64,000 nt of DNA, from positions 23,549-87,548 of the forward strand of contig CAKOUU010000006.1 in NCBI GenBank assembly GCA_934120675.1. The letters are read 5' to 3'. Within the stretch, counting starts at the first letter, position 1, and the number at the start of each line of letters is the position of its first letter. The notes beneath the pieces are model-generated. The model did not search any database and had not been told where the DNA came from. It saw only the letters and a list, made by a program, of their open reading frames with translations. Below are positions 1-8,844 of this stretch, piece after piece. Both the position numbers and the translations under genes were made by a program. The DNA comes from an uncultured Clostridia bacterium. GTDB taxonomy: Bacteria; Bacillota; Clostridia; TANB77; CAG-508.

Positions 1-99
1 TTTTTTTCCTTCTACTGCTAGGCTTGAGCCTAAATTTGCTGTTGTTGTTGTTTTTCCTACTCCACCTTTTCCTGATGTTATAACTATTACTTCTCCCAT
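1..99 (-). CDS. minD: Septum-site ATPase MinD, N-terminal part (runs off the window)
   Basis: Only the first 33 codons are present; the gene continues beyond base 1. They encode MGEVIVITSGKGGVGKTT followed by a run of Thr, Ala and Asn and then LGSSLAVEGK. This contains the deviant Walker A motif KGGVGKTT of MinD/ParA ATPases. MinD dimerises on the membrane with ATP and positions the division septum with MinC. The start is ATG at 99-97, with GGAGGAAAGAT just upstream. It lies downstream of the M23/M50 pair on the same strand, an order that resembles the Bacillus minCD-spoIVFAB locus. The MinD call rests on the N-terminus only; another ParA-family protein is possible but less likely. Confidence 0.85.
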   Translation of the reverse strand, partial: MGEVIVITSGKGGVGKTTTTANLGSSLAVEGKK

Positions 100-221
100 A
101 TCTTTCCTCCTTAGGATTTTAAAAACACTCATTTTTTTATGTATATATAATACAACGATTTTCTTAAAAAGTCAATGTATTTGTGGACTTTTAATAATTA
201 TTTATTGTTGATATCAAGCAG

Positions 222-262
222 AAAAACATACTCTATAATTTTAAATAAAGTATGTTTTTTTA
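222..262 (-). terminator. Rho-independent terminator after the prepilin-like gene
   Basis: An inverted repeat pairs AAAAACATACT at the low-coordinate side with AGTATGTTTTT at the high side. The arms end in A/T runs on both strands, so it could act in either direction. It lies just downstream of the stop codon of the minus-strand gene at 272. Confidence 0.7.
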
Positions 263-271
263 CTATTATTT

Positions 272-1963
272 TTAAAATAATGTTACTCTAAAAGAGATAT
301 TTATATTTTTATTTGTTTTTTCAGTACTTGATCTATATGACATTGCATATGTGTTTTCAGGATTTACTATATTTCCGCCTCTATAAACACTATAACTATT
401 AGAGTCGCCAGCACATTCTAATGTCCATTCTAATTCGTTTCCTGCAAAATCATATATATTCAATATTTTTGATTTTTCTGATATTCCTGTTGCTTGAAGT
501 TGTTTATAGTTTCCATAGCTTGTACTGTCTGTGGCTATGTCTTCATATTTCAATCCAGCATTTTTTTCTATGAACTTGCATACCAAGTCCCATTGAATTC
601 CGTACATTAAACTTCCGGTTTTTTCTGATACTGCTAGATTATTTGATATTTCTTGTGCTTGTTCTACCGTAATATAATTATATGGTTTTTGTTCTGCTTG
701 AATAACTGCTTTATTAGTTGTTCCAGTTTCTGTTGTTCTATTCATATTATTTTTGGTTGCAACACTATCTCCTACTTCATATCTTCCTATCCAAAAACCA
801 TAATTAGAATATATACTTGATAGCATCTGGTTATATTTTTCTGTGTATGTGTCTGCATCTTTTATTCCGCATCCATCATACCACTTATCTTCCCATTCTA
901 CTTCTTGTGTACTTCCGCCTTTTCTATAGTCTTTTGCATATTCTATTAAATCTGCTTTTATATTGTCATAGTCTGTATCTGCTCTGGCTGTTTTAAATAT
1001 TTTTTCGGGTACTGAAATCCACACCCATTCATTATCATTTTGGTCTTTTATTACAAGCCCTTGGCTTACAATATTCATTGTTGGTGCTAAACTTATTTTA
1101 CAGTCTTTTGGTATTGTTATTGTGTCACCTTTTGAGTCTGTATATTGTGTGTCTTTTGTATATGTTTCTGACCATTTTGCTTCGTCAATTTTGACATATT
1201 GTACTTTTCCCTCTGAGTTTTTAAAATATCCTTTATATGTGTTTACACTTTTTATAAATTCATCTTCTTTTTGGTTCTCTTCCAGTGTTACACTTGATGG
1301 CTTTTGTTCTATTTCTGAAATTTGTTTTGTCCATATATATTGATTTGTTCTTGTTGTGTTAACTTCATCTTCCTTATTGTTTGATATTACTAAGCTTTCG
1401 TCTTTTGTTGTTCCTATATAATAGTAATTTTCTGGTATTAATATTCCATCAATATATCTTAAATCCACTGTTGTTTCGTCTGGTTCTGTATAGTCTGTGT
1501 AATAGGTTTTTGTTGTATTGTTTTGTGTTATTTTTATTCCTTGTACATAAAAGATATTTTGGCTGTTTTCGTTTATTATATATACATCTGTATATGTATC
1601 TGCATTTTGTTCGTCATTTTTTATTTTTTCATAGTCCTTACCATAATTTAAAGTTATTCCTTTCATCGCTTCTAGGTCTATTACATAAAAGTCTCCTGTA
1701 TCATTTTTTGAACTTAATACACTTGATAATTCATCTTTATTTGTGTATTTTACTTTTGCTGGTATTTTTCCATATTCATTGTAATATTCTGATACTTTCT
1801 CTCTTAAAAGTTCTACATCATTGTACAAATTTGTTAATGCTTTTATGTGTACACTATCTGTGGCGTTATATACTAACATGCTTGTTAATATTAGCAAAAT
1901 TATTACTGTTATTACTAGTGCTACCATTGTAACACCTTTTTCTTTTTTTATCATATTTTTCAT
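272..1963 (-). CDS. Prepilin-like protein with a C-terminal formylglycine-enzyme (SUMF1)-type domain
   Basis: The 563-residue product starts with a class III (prepilin) signal: basic MKNMIKKEKG, then VTMVALVITVIILLI and a hydrophobic helix to about residue 30. This suggests cleavage after Gly10 and assembly into, or anchoring by, a type IV pilus-like system. A long polar middle follows. The last 170 residues carry FGE-sulfatase hallmarks: GFWIGRYEVG, DFAGNELEWTLE, RGG and a final SFRVTLF. This C-type-lectin-like fold can act as an enzyme or a binding surface. No Cys pair of a genuine formylglycine-generating enzyme is evident, so ligand binding is more likely than catalysis (inference). The start has AGGAGAATCTAAAG upstream. 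No other pilus genes are in view. Confidence 0.7.
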   Translation of the reverse strand: MKNMIKKEKGVTMVALVITVIILLILTSMLVYNATDSVHIKALTNLYNDVELLREKVSEYYNEYGKIPAKVKYTNKDELSSVLSSKNDTGDFYVIDLEAMKGITLNYGKDYEKIKNDEQNADTYTDVYIINENSQNIFYVQGIKITQNNTTKTYYTDYTEPDETTVDLRYIDGILIPENYYYIGTTKDESLVISNNKEDEVNTTRTNQYIWTKQISEIEQKPSSVTLEENQKEDEFIKSVNTYKGYFKNSEGKVQYVKIDEAKWSETYTKDTQYTDSKGDTITIPKDCKISLAPTMNIVSQGLVIKDQNDNEWVWISVPEKIFKTARADTDYDNIKADLIEYAKDYRKGGSTQEVEWEDKWYDGCGIKDADTYTEKYNQMLSSIYSNYGFWIGRYEVGDSVATKNNMNRTTETGTTNKAVIQAEQKPYNYITVEQAQEISNNLAVSEKTGSLMYGIQWDLVCKFIEKNAGLKYEDIATDSTSYGNYKQLQATGISEKSKILNIYDFAGNELEWTLECAGDSNSYSVYRGGNIVNPENTYAMSYRSSTEKTNKNINISFRVTLF

Positions 1964-2047
1964 CTTTAGATTCTCCTACTTTTTCTTGTTACTATTAATA
2001 TTTATAAAAACTTTAAACAGTAACATTTTCTTTAGTATAGTTTACTA

Positions 2048-2704
2048 TTAAATTGTGTTATTTTCAAGTAGTTTTTTGTAAATCTCTTGTCTCTTATTAT
2101 ATTTTGTATCTTCTTTTATTATTAAGTACCATAAATATATGTCTATTAATATTATTGCTATATTGTGTATATATAACACTGCTATGCTTGATATTATTGT
2201 AATTGTTGCTACTGCTATTTTTGATATGATATTTGTGTATTTCTCTGCTTTTCTTTTTCCGAAGATTATGTATAAAATTCCATTTAAGACTCTTCCACCA
2301 TCTAATGGGTAAATTGGCAATAAATTAAATATCATTATTAAAAAGTTTGTGTAAATTATTATAAGACTTCTGAATATATCTATTTTTAAATTTCCTGCTA
2401 TTAATATTATTAAAAAGTTTGTAAATGGTCCTGCTAAAGCTACTATGATTTTTTTAATTTCTAGCTTGTTCGCTTTTTTTATTTTTAGATTGTATTCTTT
2501 TGGATTTATTTTAAATGATATTGATACTCCAAATGGCATTATTTCTATTTTTTCTGGTTTCATTCCAACTATTAGTCCTGCAATAAGATGTCCTAGCTCG
2601 TGTATAAATGCAAATATCATTATGTATGCATATACTTCGATTTGTTTTGTTAGCCAAAATAATATTATAAAGATAAATATTTTTAAATCAATTCTGAATC
2701 GCAT
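2048..2704 (-). CDS. M50 site-2 protease, SpoIVFB-like
   Basis: This 218-residue multi-pass membrane metalloprotease has the zinc motif HELGH (about residues 36-40) inside a hydrophobic stretch, and the second metal motif NLLPIYPLDGGRVL near residue 130. Both are typical of intramembrane S2P proteases. In spore formers SpoIVFB cleaves pro-sigma-K in the forespore outer membrane. The upstream gene, about 100 bp away on the same strand, is an M23-domain protein like SpoIVFA, the partner that controls SpoIVFB. That context supports the SpoIVFB assignment, but a housekeeping S2P cannot be excluded. Length fits short SpoIVFB proteins, without the PDZ domain of RseP. Confidence 0.8.
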   Translation of the reverse strand: MRFRIDLKIFIFIILFWLTKQIEVYAYIMIFAFIHELGHLIAGLIVGMKPEKIEIMPFGVSISFKINPKEYNLKIKKANKLEIKKIIVALAGPFTNFLIILIAGNLKIDIFRSLIIIYTNFLIMIFNLLPIYPLDGGRVLNGILYIIFGKRKAEKYTNIISKIAVATITIISSIAVLYIHNIAIILIDIYLWYLIIKEDTKYNKRQEIYKKLLENNTI

Positions 2705-2803
2705 ATTCTTTTTCCTTATTTTTATTTAGGTTTTATGCACTCCTATAAACTTACTTTTTATGTACGCTTTGAAATTTTCTTTGTAAATTTTATTATAAAA
2801 GTT

Positions 2804-3706
2804 TTATAGTTCTAATATTTTTTGTGGGTCTACTGTTCTCTCTGATATTCTGATTTCAAAATGTAAATGTGGTCCTGTTGAATTCCCTGTTGACCCTACT
2901 TCTGCAATTTCTTGCCCTTGACTAATTGTGTCTCCTTGTTTTACATATAAGTTGTTGCAATGGGCGTATATTATACTGACTTCTCCAATTTGTATTTTTA
3001 AATGTTTTCCATAATCTCCTTCTTCTGAGGCTAGTACTACTTCTCCCCCTGTTGATGCTACTATTTTTGTTCCCATATTTGCAGCAATATCTACACCTGT
3101 ATGATTTTTTGGTACTGTGCTTGTTGTTGGCTCTCTTTGTCCAAATTGTGAGCTTATTGTTCCCTCTACTGGTTTTATAAATGTGGTCGTTGCCTTTATG
3201 TTTGCTATGTCTTGTTCTTCTTGTGATAATGTTTGTGTTTGCTCTTCATTTGCTTTACTCTCATCTGCTGCTGTATCTTCTATGTTCTCCGTATTTTCTG
3301 TACTTGTTTCCTCAGTTTTGTTTTCTTCTAATTCATTTTCATTGGCTCCTCCTATTGCTCCATCATTTGTTTGTTTATCTTTTATTTTTTGTATATTGCT
3401 TTCTATGTTTTGCTTTATGTTTTCATACATTTGCCCAAAGTTTATATCATATGATAAAAGTTCATTTGCTTTTTTTAAAAATTCTTCGGAGAATATGTAA
3501 TTGTTGTTTTGAATTACATATATTATTAAATATATTACTAGACTTATTGCTATTTGTATTATCATTTTTTTTAATAGTTTTACATCTTTTTTGTTGTTAT
3601 TGTTTATCGGTACTGTTGTTGTTCTTCTTTGTGTTCCTGCTTGTCTTCTTGCATATATTTCTTCTGCTCTTTTTATTTTATCTTCCACAGACATTGTTCT
3701 CTCCAT
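2804..3706 (-). CDS. Membrane-anchored M23 (LytM) peptidase-domain protein, SpoIVFA-like
   Basis: The 300-residue protein has a basic N-terminus, one membrane helix (about 48-66), an acidic Glu/Asn/Thr-rich linker and a C-terminal LytM domain (about 185-298). The domain keeps the zinc and catalytic pattern HTGVD, AHCNN and HLHFE, so unlike many regulatory LytM proteins it may be an active peptidoglycan endopeptidase. It sits directly upstream of the M50 protease, which matches the spoIVFA-spoIVFB order. By that analogy it would scaffold or inhibit the protease (inference). The start ATG at 3706 has GGAAGGAAGAAAAAAT upstream; an in-frame ATG four codons later is an alternative. Confidence 0.75.
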   Translation of the reverse strand: MERTMSVEDKIKRAEEIYARRQAGTQRRTTTVPINNNNKKDVKLLKKMIIQIAISLVIYLIIYVIQNNNYIFSEEFLKKANELLSYDINFGQMYENIKQNIESNIQKIKDKQTNDGAIGGANENELEENKTEETSTENTENIEDTAADESKANEEQTQTLSQEEQDIANIKATTTFIKPVEGTISSQFGQREPTTSTVPKNHTGVDIAANMGTKIVASTGGEVVLASEEGDYGKHLKIQIGEVSIIYAHCNNLYVKQGDTISQGQEIAEVGSTGNSTGPHLHFEIRISERTVDPQKILEL

Positions 3707-3831
3707 ATTTTTTCTTCCTTCCTTGTATTTCGCTTTTTAAAAATCTGAAAGTCTTAAATTTTTTTTGTTTATGTTTATTACGATTTTATTTTCTTGTTAA
3801 ATATATGTAATGAATTTTAGGTTTATGATTT

Positions 3832-3868
3832 CAAAAAAATAAGCTAGTAGATTTATCTACTAACTTAT
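3832..3868 (-). terminator. Terminator after the small membrane protein gene
   Basis: An inverted repeat (TAAGNTAGTAGAT paired with ATCTACTANCTTA) is followed on the minus strand by an eight-T run. It lies 15 bp past the stop at 3883. Confidence 0.8.
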
Positions 3869-3882
3869 GATTCTTTAATTAT

Positions 3883-4221
3883 CTAAAATATTATAATTAT
3901 CGCTTGAATAATGCATAACACTGTTGTTGCTATTGCATATTTTTTTAATTTTTCATATCTATTTTTTTGTTTTTGTGACACATTATCTTTTTTTATATCT
4001 TTTATTTCAACCTTTGAAATATAACTATTTACAAGCATTTCCGCTTCTTTTAATATATAGTCTTTATCTTTCTTTTCTTCTTTATCTAATTGATTATTTT
4101 TCTCTATTTTCTGAAGTTTTTTTGCCTTCTTGTTTGTTTTTAATACTATTATGGCTTCGTCAACAATATTTGATGGTAAGTTTTTTAATACTACCATATT
4201 TTTTAAATTACTAGCTTCCAT
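3883..4221 (-). CDS. Small protein with a C-terminal membrane anchor, unknown function
   Basis: The product has 112 residues. It has a Lys/Glu-rich helical body (about residues 25-90) and one hydrophobic helix at the very C-terminus (ATTVLCIIQAIIIIF). That makes it a tail-anchored or single-pass protein with most of its mass probably in the cytoplasm. I do not recognise a family. The start is well supported by AAGGAGGATACA. It lies between a TVP38-type gene and the SpoIVFA-like gene on the same strand, and has its own terminator. Confidence 0.65.
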   Translation of the reverse strand: MEASNLKNMVVLKNLPSNIVDEAIIVLKTNKKAKKLQKIEKNNQLDKEEKKDKDYILKEAEMLVNSYISKVEIKDIKKDNVSQKQKNRYEKLKKYAIATTVLCIIQAIIIIF

Positions 4222-4281
4222 TGTATCCTCCTTGAAATATGTATTTGTTATATTATTTCCATATTTTTTGAGGTTATACTT

Positions 4282-5013
4282 TTACATTTCTTTATTTTTT
4301 ACAGATTTTAATACATCTTCTGTTACTTTGTTTTTGTCAAATTTATTAACTATGTATATTACTATAAATGTTATTATAAATGTTATCACATATGCCAACA
4401 CACTTATTTTCCATTGTCCTTTTAATAAATTGTCTCCTGCTATTGTTGATGATATTATTGATGGAAATCTTAACAATGTTGATAGTGCTAGAAATCTTGA
4501 CGTTTTTATTGGTAATAGTCCTCCTATATAAACTAATAGGTCTTTGGGTGTTCCTGGTATTAAGAATAGCAAGGCCATTACTGTTTCTATTTTTTTTGGG
4601 TCTTTAAATAGTTTGCTGTTTTCTAATTTATTTACTTTTTCTTTTGGAAAGAATTCGTATATAAAGTCTCTTCCATATTTTTTTACAAAGAAATATATCA
4701 TTGCTGTTACAATAAAAACTGATATGATTAAAAATATTGTTCCCCATATTGGTCCAAAACATATTCCTGCAAGTAGTTCTACTGGTTCTCCTGGCAAAAC
4801 TGCTAGTACAACTTGTGCAAGTTCTAGTCCAAATAGTATGAGTATTCCTGTTATTCCCGAATTTGTTATTTTTTCTTTGAATTCTGCTTGGCCTTCTGGT
4901 GTGTTTATTTGTTTCATTATTGGTACCATATATATTGTTGCTGTAATTAGTATTACTATTGTTATTATTAGTGCTATTAATTTTATTGTTTTTGCTTTGT
5001 TTATTTTCTTCAT
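4282..5013 (-). CDS. TVP38/TMEM64 (VTT-domain) membrane protein
   Basis: The 243-residue multi-pass protein contains the VTT/DedA signature region: LAVLPGEPVELLAG followed by GPIWGT and a helix ending KYGRDF, then LFLIPGTPKDLLVYIGG. The family includes YdjX/YdjZ and eukaryotic TVP38 and is thought to move or scramble lipids across the membrane. Substrate is not predictable here. The start has GAAAGAAGGCAAATAA upstream. It is probably monocistronic or co-transcribed with the small membrane protein downstream (60 bp). Confidence 0.8.
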   Translation of the reverse strand: MKKINKAKTIKLIALIITIVILITATIYMVPIMKQINTPEGQAEFKEKITNSGITGILILFGLELAQVVLAVLPGEPVELLAGICFGPIWGTIFLIISVFIVTAMIYFFVKKYGRDFIYEFFPKEKVNKLENSKLFKDPKKIETVMALLFLIPGTPKDLLVYIGGLLPIKTSRFLALSTLLRFPSIISSTIAGDNLLKGQWKISVLAYVITFIITFIVIYIVNKFDKNKVTEDVLKSVKNKEM

Positions 5014-5150
5014 TTATTTGCCTTCTTTCAGTTTAGTTATATTTATGTTATTTTATATCATTTTTTTGTGAAGTTCAAGTGTACTTTTTATGGTGCAACT
5101 ATGTATATTATAGTTACATTTGTTTTTTGTCATTTTTTGTCGTTTTTTAA

Positions 5151-5179
5151 TTGACACTTTTTTTAATTGGTGATAAAAT
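5151..5179 (+). promoter_or_regulatory. Sigma-A-type promoter for the 5218 gene
   Basis: TTGACA (5151-5156) and TAAAAT (5174-5179) are separated by exactly 17 bp. They sit about 40 bp ahead of the start codon and the AGAGAGG ribosome site. Confidence 0.75.
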
Positions 5180-5217
5180 TTTCATAACCAAAAAAATCAA
5201 AAAGAGAGGTAATAAGT

Positions 5218-5745
5218 ATGGAAAAAGTAAGTACAATTTCTATCCAAAACATCAGCAATGATGAAAGATCATCATTGCATAACTTAATTGAACGGATCAG
5301 TCAGGAATTAGAATTGTTCCACCAGAGTGTGGAGCTTGCAAAGAATTCTACTTATAAAGATGAAAAAGTAAAATTCTTTGCAGAGGAGCTGTTGAATAAG
5401 TATAGTAGCTCAGCTATCCAAATTCTTAATGATTCTTCATTATCAATGGAACGATCACTTTGGATTTATGCAGACAAGCTCATTGATTTGTCAAAATATG
5501 AGGAAGAATTGTCAGCATATTCCATAACGAGTTCAGTTGCGGAATTTGAGGTTGTCAAAAAAAATTATGCAGTTATAATTCGGAATGCAGTTATTGACTT
5601 TGTGGCAGAAGCTTTTAGTCTCATTAATAAAGCAATGAGAAGCTACGAATTCTATTTAAAAGATATTCTTGTTCGGAATTTTAATTGGAATTCTAAAAAT
5701 GGAACTTTTTCAGTTCAATTAGAACTGTTAATTGATGTTATGTAG
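5218..5745 (+). CDS. Alpha-helical cytosolic protein of unknown function, possibly acquired
   Basis: The 175-residue product is predicted mostly helical, without membrane segments or recognisable motifs. It is a single-gene unit with its own near-consensus promoter and a strong terminator. It lies between minus-strand genes. Its codon use is visibly less A/T-biased than neighbours, with codons such as CGG, GAG, CAG and GTC. That suggests acquisition from another genome or unusual selection. I do not recognise the family and assign no function. Confidence 0.7.
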   Translation: MEKVSTISIQNISNDERSSLHNLIERISQELELFHQSVELAKNSTYKDEKVKFFAEELLNKYSSSAIQILNDSSLSMERSLWIYADKLIDLSKYEEELSAYSITSSVAEFEVVKKNYAVIIRNAVIDFVAEAFSLINKAMRSYEFYLKDILVRNFNWNSKNGTFSVQLELLIDVM

Positions 5746-5777
5746 AAAAAATGACTCCCAAGAGGAGTCATTTTTTG
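5744..5777 (+). terminator. Strong terminator after the 5218 gene
   Basis: A perfect stem (AAAAAATGACTCC with GGAGTCATTTTTT, loop CAAGA) is followed by a T-rich tail. It can also serve the converging minus-strand gene at 5803. Confidence 0.9.
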
Positions 5778-5802
5778 TTTTTAATATATTAATATCAGCC
5801 AA

Positions 5803-6132
5803 TTAGGTTCTTTCACTTTCTTTTTCTTCTTCTCTTTCTAAAAATATTCTTTTATCGAAGCTTCCTCTTTTTTCTACTTTGTCTATTCTTATTTTTTCGA
5901 AGTCTTCTAAAGAAATATTTTTTGATTTTACTATGCTGTAAATCACTTCTACAATATCTGCTAATTCTTCTGTTTCTTGACTTTCTAGATATTCTTTTAC
6001 TTCTTCTACTAATTTTTTATTTAATTCCATTTGGTATTCTTTGTCATTTAATGTTCTACAAATTGGTACCAAATTGTCTTTTTCTATTATTTCTGGTATT
6101 TTGTCTCTTACAAGTTTTTTGTATGTTTTCAT
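5803..6132 (-). CDS. PRA-PH/MazG-like nucleotide pyrophosphohydrolase
   Basis: The 109-residue all-alpha protein begins with KLVRDKIPEII and has the metal-binding EEVKEYLE and EELADIVEV motifs. These are typical of the small standalone phosphoribosyl-ATP pyrophosphohydrolase-like family, which hydrolyses nucleoside triphosphates or related compounds to monophosphate and PPi. Substrate is unknown; there are no his genes nearby. A close paralogue with the same motif layout lies at 50457-50765 in the accessory region. The start has AAAGGAGAAAAA. Confidence 0.8.
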   Translation of the reverse strand: MKTYKKLVRDKIPEIIEKDNLVPICRTLNDKEYQMELNKKLVEEVKEYLESQETEELADIVEVIYSIVKSKNISLEDFEKIRIDKVEKRGSFDKRIFLEREEEKESERT

Positions 6133-6226
6133 TTTTTCTCCTTTTAAATAGGTATTTTTTATTTAATATAAAGCCTAATATAAAACAAGAAAATATCGAT
6201 ATTTCAATATTTTCTCGTTTTTCTTT

Positions 6227-6300
6227 TGGAGGCGCCTATCGGAGTCGGACCGATCATCAGAGTTTTGCAGACTCGTGCCTTACCGCTTGGCTAAGGCGCC
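6227..6300 (-). tRNA. tRNA-Cys (GCA)
   Basis: The minus strand folds as a 74-nt tRNA. It has a seven-pair acceptor GGCGCCT/AGGCGCC, a D-arm with GCGGTAAGGC, anticodon loop CTGCAAA (GCA), a T-arm with GGTCCGACTCC, and an encoded CCA at 6229-6227. Confidence 0.95.
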
Positions 6301-6332
6301 ATATTTAATTTTATGCTTTTTATAAAAATATT

Positions 6333-6406
6333 TGGAGCAGGTAACGGGAATCGGACCCGTAACTTAACCTTGGCAAGGTTATGTTTTACCACTAAACTAT
6401 ACCTGC
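6333..6406 (-). tRNA. tRNA-Gly (GCC)
   Basis: The minus strand folds as a 74-nt tRNA with acceptor GCAGGTA, a D-loop with TTTAGTGGTAAAA, anticodon loop TTGCCAA (GCC), T-arm GGGTCCGATTCCC and an encoded CCA. It lies 32 bp upstream of tRNA-Cys in the same orientation, so the two are probably one transcript. Confidence 0.95.
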
Positions 6407-6499
6407 GTCTTGCTTGTTGCTATATTTAATTATATTCAAAAGCAATTAATATGATACCAAATATTCTAAATATTGTCAATAGCTTTTAAAAATAAAATT

Positions 6500-6569
6500 C
6501 CGTAAAACAGTTCAATACGTTGCGGTTCAAAATTTTACGGGATTGAAGGTACGTCCCCAAATCCCGTTT
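6500..6569. repeat. Degenerate GGGGACG-type hairpin element, also topA terminator region
   Basis: CCGTAAAA (6500-6507) pairs with TTTTACGG (6533-6540). A following arm CGGGATT pairs with AATCCCG around an ACGTCCCC core, ending in T7. It shares the GTCCCC core and the GGGATT/AATCCC arms with the elements near 8.8 and 10.3 kb. It lies against the 3' end of topA. Confidence 0.55.
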
Positions 6570-6571
6570 TT

Positions 6572-8669
6572 TTACTTTTTAGCTTTTGCTTTTTTTGCAG
6601 TTGTTTTTCTTTTTGTTGTAGTCTTTTTAGTTGCTCTTGTTTTCTTTTCTGTTTCTTTTTTTACCTCTTCAGCTTCTTCAGGATTCCATTTTTCACCTGG
6701 CTTTGGTTTGTTCCAAGAAATATAATCACATGATGCTGGGTTATTTTCGCAAATATAGTAATTTCTCTTTCTTTTTGTCTTTCTGACTTGAACTGTTGCT
6801 CCACATTTTGGGCATGGAACATCAATTGTTTCTATTATTGGTTTTACATTTCTACATTCTGGGAATCCAGGACATGCTAAGAATTTGCCATATCTTCCAT
6901 ATTTATAAACCATCATTCTTCCACATTTATCACATTGTACATCTGATACTTCATCAACTAATTGTACATGCTCAAGTTCTTTTTCTGCCTTTTCAAGCTC
7001 TTGCTCAAATGGTCCATAGAATTCCCTAATTATTTTTTTCCATTTTTCTTTTCCTTCTGCAATCTCATCAAATTCATTTTCAATTTTTGCTGTAAATTCC
7101 ACATTTACAATATCTGCAAAGTTTTCTGTAAGTAGTTTGTTTACTATTTTTCCAAGTTCTGTTGGTACTAGTTGTCTTTGCTCTTTTTCTATATATCTTC
7201 TTTCCAAAATTGTTGTAATTGTTGGTGAATATGTACTTGGTCTTCCTATTCCTTTTTCTTCTAATGCTTTTACTAAACTTGCTTCTGTATATCTTGCAGG
7301 TGGTTCTGTAAAGCTTTGTTTTGGATTTATTTTGATTAATTTTACTTCTTGATTTTCGTCTAAAGCTGGCAACATTCCTTCTTCTTGTTCTTCTTTTTCG
7401 TCTGTTCCTTCAACATATAAAATCATAAATCCTTTGAATTTTAAGTTTTGTCCATTTGCTTTAAAGTCATAGTCATTTGCTTTGATATTTACTGCCATTG
7501 TGTCATAAACTGCTGGTTTCATTTGACTTGCCATAAATCTATTATAAATTAATTTATATAATTTATATTGGTCTTTACTTAAGTCGCTTTTTATGTCGTC
7601 TGGCTCAATGTCCGAATATGTTGGTCTTATACCTTCGTGAGCATCTTGTGCATCTTTGCTTGTTTTATAATATCTATTTTCATAGAATTCTTCACCATAT
7701 GTTGATACTATATGTGTTTTCGCTGCGGCTCTGGCTTCTTCTGAGATTCTTGTAGAGTCTGTTCTCATATATGTGATTAGACCTACAGTTCCTCTGTCTG
7801 CTATTTTTACACCTTCATATAATGTTTGTGCGACAGACATCGTTTTCTTTAATGTGAATCCTAATTTTCTTGAAGCCTCTTGTTGCATTGTACTTGTTGT
7901 AAATGGTGGTGCTGGATTTCTCTTTTTCTCACCTTTTTTGATTTCTGATACTATGTATTTTGCTTTTTCTATGTCTTTTAAGATTTGGTCAACTTGTTCT
8001 TTTGAGTTGATTTCTTGTTTTTTTCCGTTTTTTTCCATAGAATCTTGCTTCAAATTCTTTTTTAGATTTCTCGTCTTTTAAGTTTGCATATATGTTCCAA
8101 TATTCTTGTGGAATAAAGTTTTCGATTTCTGTTTCTCTGTCTACAATTAACTTTACTGCAACAGATTGAACTCTACCTGCTGATAGTCCTCTTTTTACTT
8201 TTTTCCATAATAATGGACTTATTTTATATCCAACTATTCTGTCTAAAACTCTTCTTGCTTGTTGTGCATCAACAGTATTTAAGTCGATATCTCTTGGTTC
8301 TTTTATTGCTTTTTGTACTGCTGATTTTGTAATTTCATTAAAAGTGACTCTTGTTATTTTGTCTTTGTCATCTTCTAATATTTTTGCTAGGTGCCATGCT
8401 ATTGCTTCACCCTCACGGTCGGGGTCAGTTGCTAAATAAACTTTTTTTGCCTTTTTAGCGTCTGTTTTTAAAGATTTTATTAAATCTCCCTTTCCTCTGA
8501 TATTTATATATTCAGGTTCAAAATCGTGTTCAATGTCTACACCTAATTTTGATTTTGGTAAATCTCTTATATGTCCCATTGAGGCTACAACTTTTGTACT
8601 GCCTCCTAAAAATTTTTTTATTGTGTTTGCCTTTGCTGGTGATTCTACTATTATTAATTTATCTGCCAT
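6572..8669 (-). CDS. topA: DNA topoisomerase I, split by one frameshift in an A7 run
   Basis: The gene encodes a type IA topoisomerase of about 699 residues if read across one frameshift. The N-terminal part starts MADKLIIVESPAKA (ATG 8669, GGAGGAAAT upstream) and holds the TOPRIM motifs, including DPDREGEAIAWH. This frame ends at 7989. The second frame (open from 8053) carries the active-site region GLITYMRTDSTR, two zinc ribbons (CDKCG...CPGFPEC and CPKCG...C) and a Lys/Thr-rich tail. The frames meet at two A7 runs (8028-8034 and 8018-8024 on the plus strand). Removing one base there restores YGKNGKKQEI. topA is normally essential, so a sequencing error, transcript slippage or programmed shift is more likely than loss. 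Confidence 0.9.
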
Positions 8670-8776
8670 ATTTCCTCCTATGTTTTTCTTATACTCTTTT
8701 AGTATTCTAGAACATTTTTTCATATTTTGCAAGTTTTTTCTAATAAATATGAAAAATTCCTCATTTGAATCCGATG

Positions 8777-8841
8777 AACCAGTGGGGACGTTCTTAGATT
8801 GGTTCAAAATTTCAACCAATCTAAGAACGTCCCCACTGGTT
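8777..8841. repeat. Perfect 28-bp inverted repeat with GGGGACG core
   Basis: The arms at 8777-8804 and 8814-8841 are exact reverse complements, with a 9-nt loop. The arm begins AACCAGTGGGGACGTTCTTA. It lies between the 8845 gene and topA. The core GTGGGGACGTT resembles widespread palindromic repeats mobilised by Y1 (REP-associated) transposases (family link is inference). Confidence 0.8.
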
Positions 8842-8844
8842 GAA

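Noticed and set aside
1122..2051. Plus-strand open frames opposite the prepilin-like gene
   Set aside because: They lack ribosome sites and have Phe/Ser/Leu-rich low-complexity products typical of the antisense of AT-rich genes.
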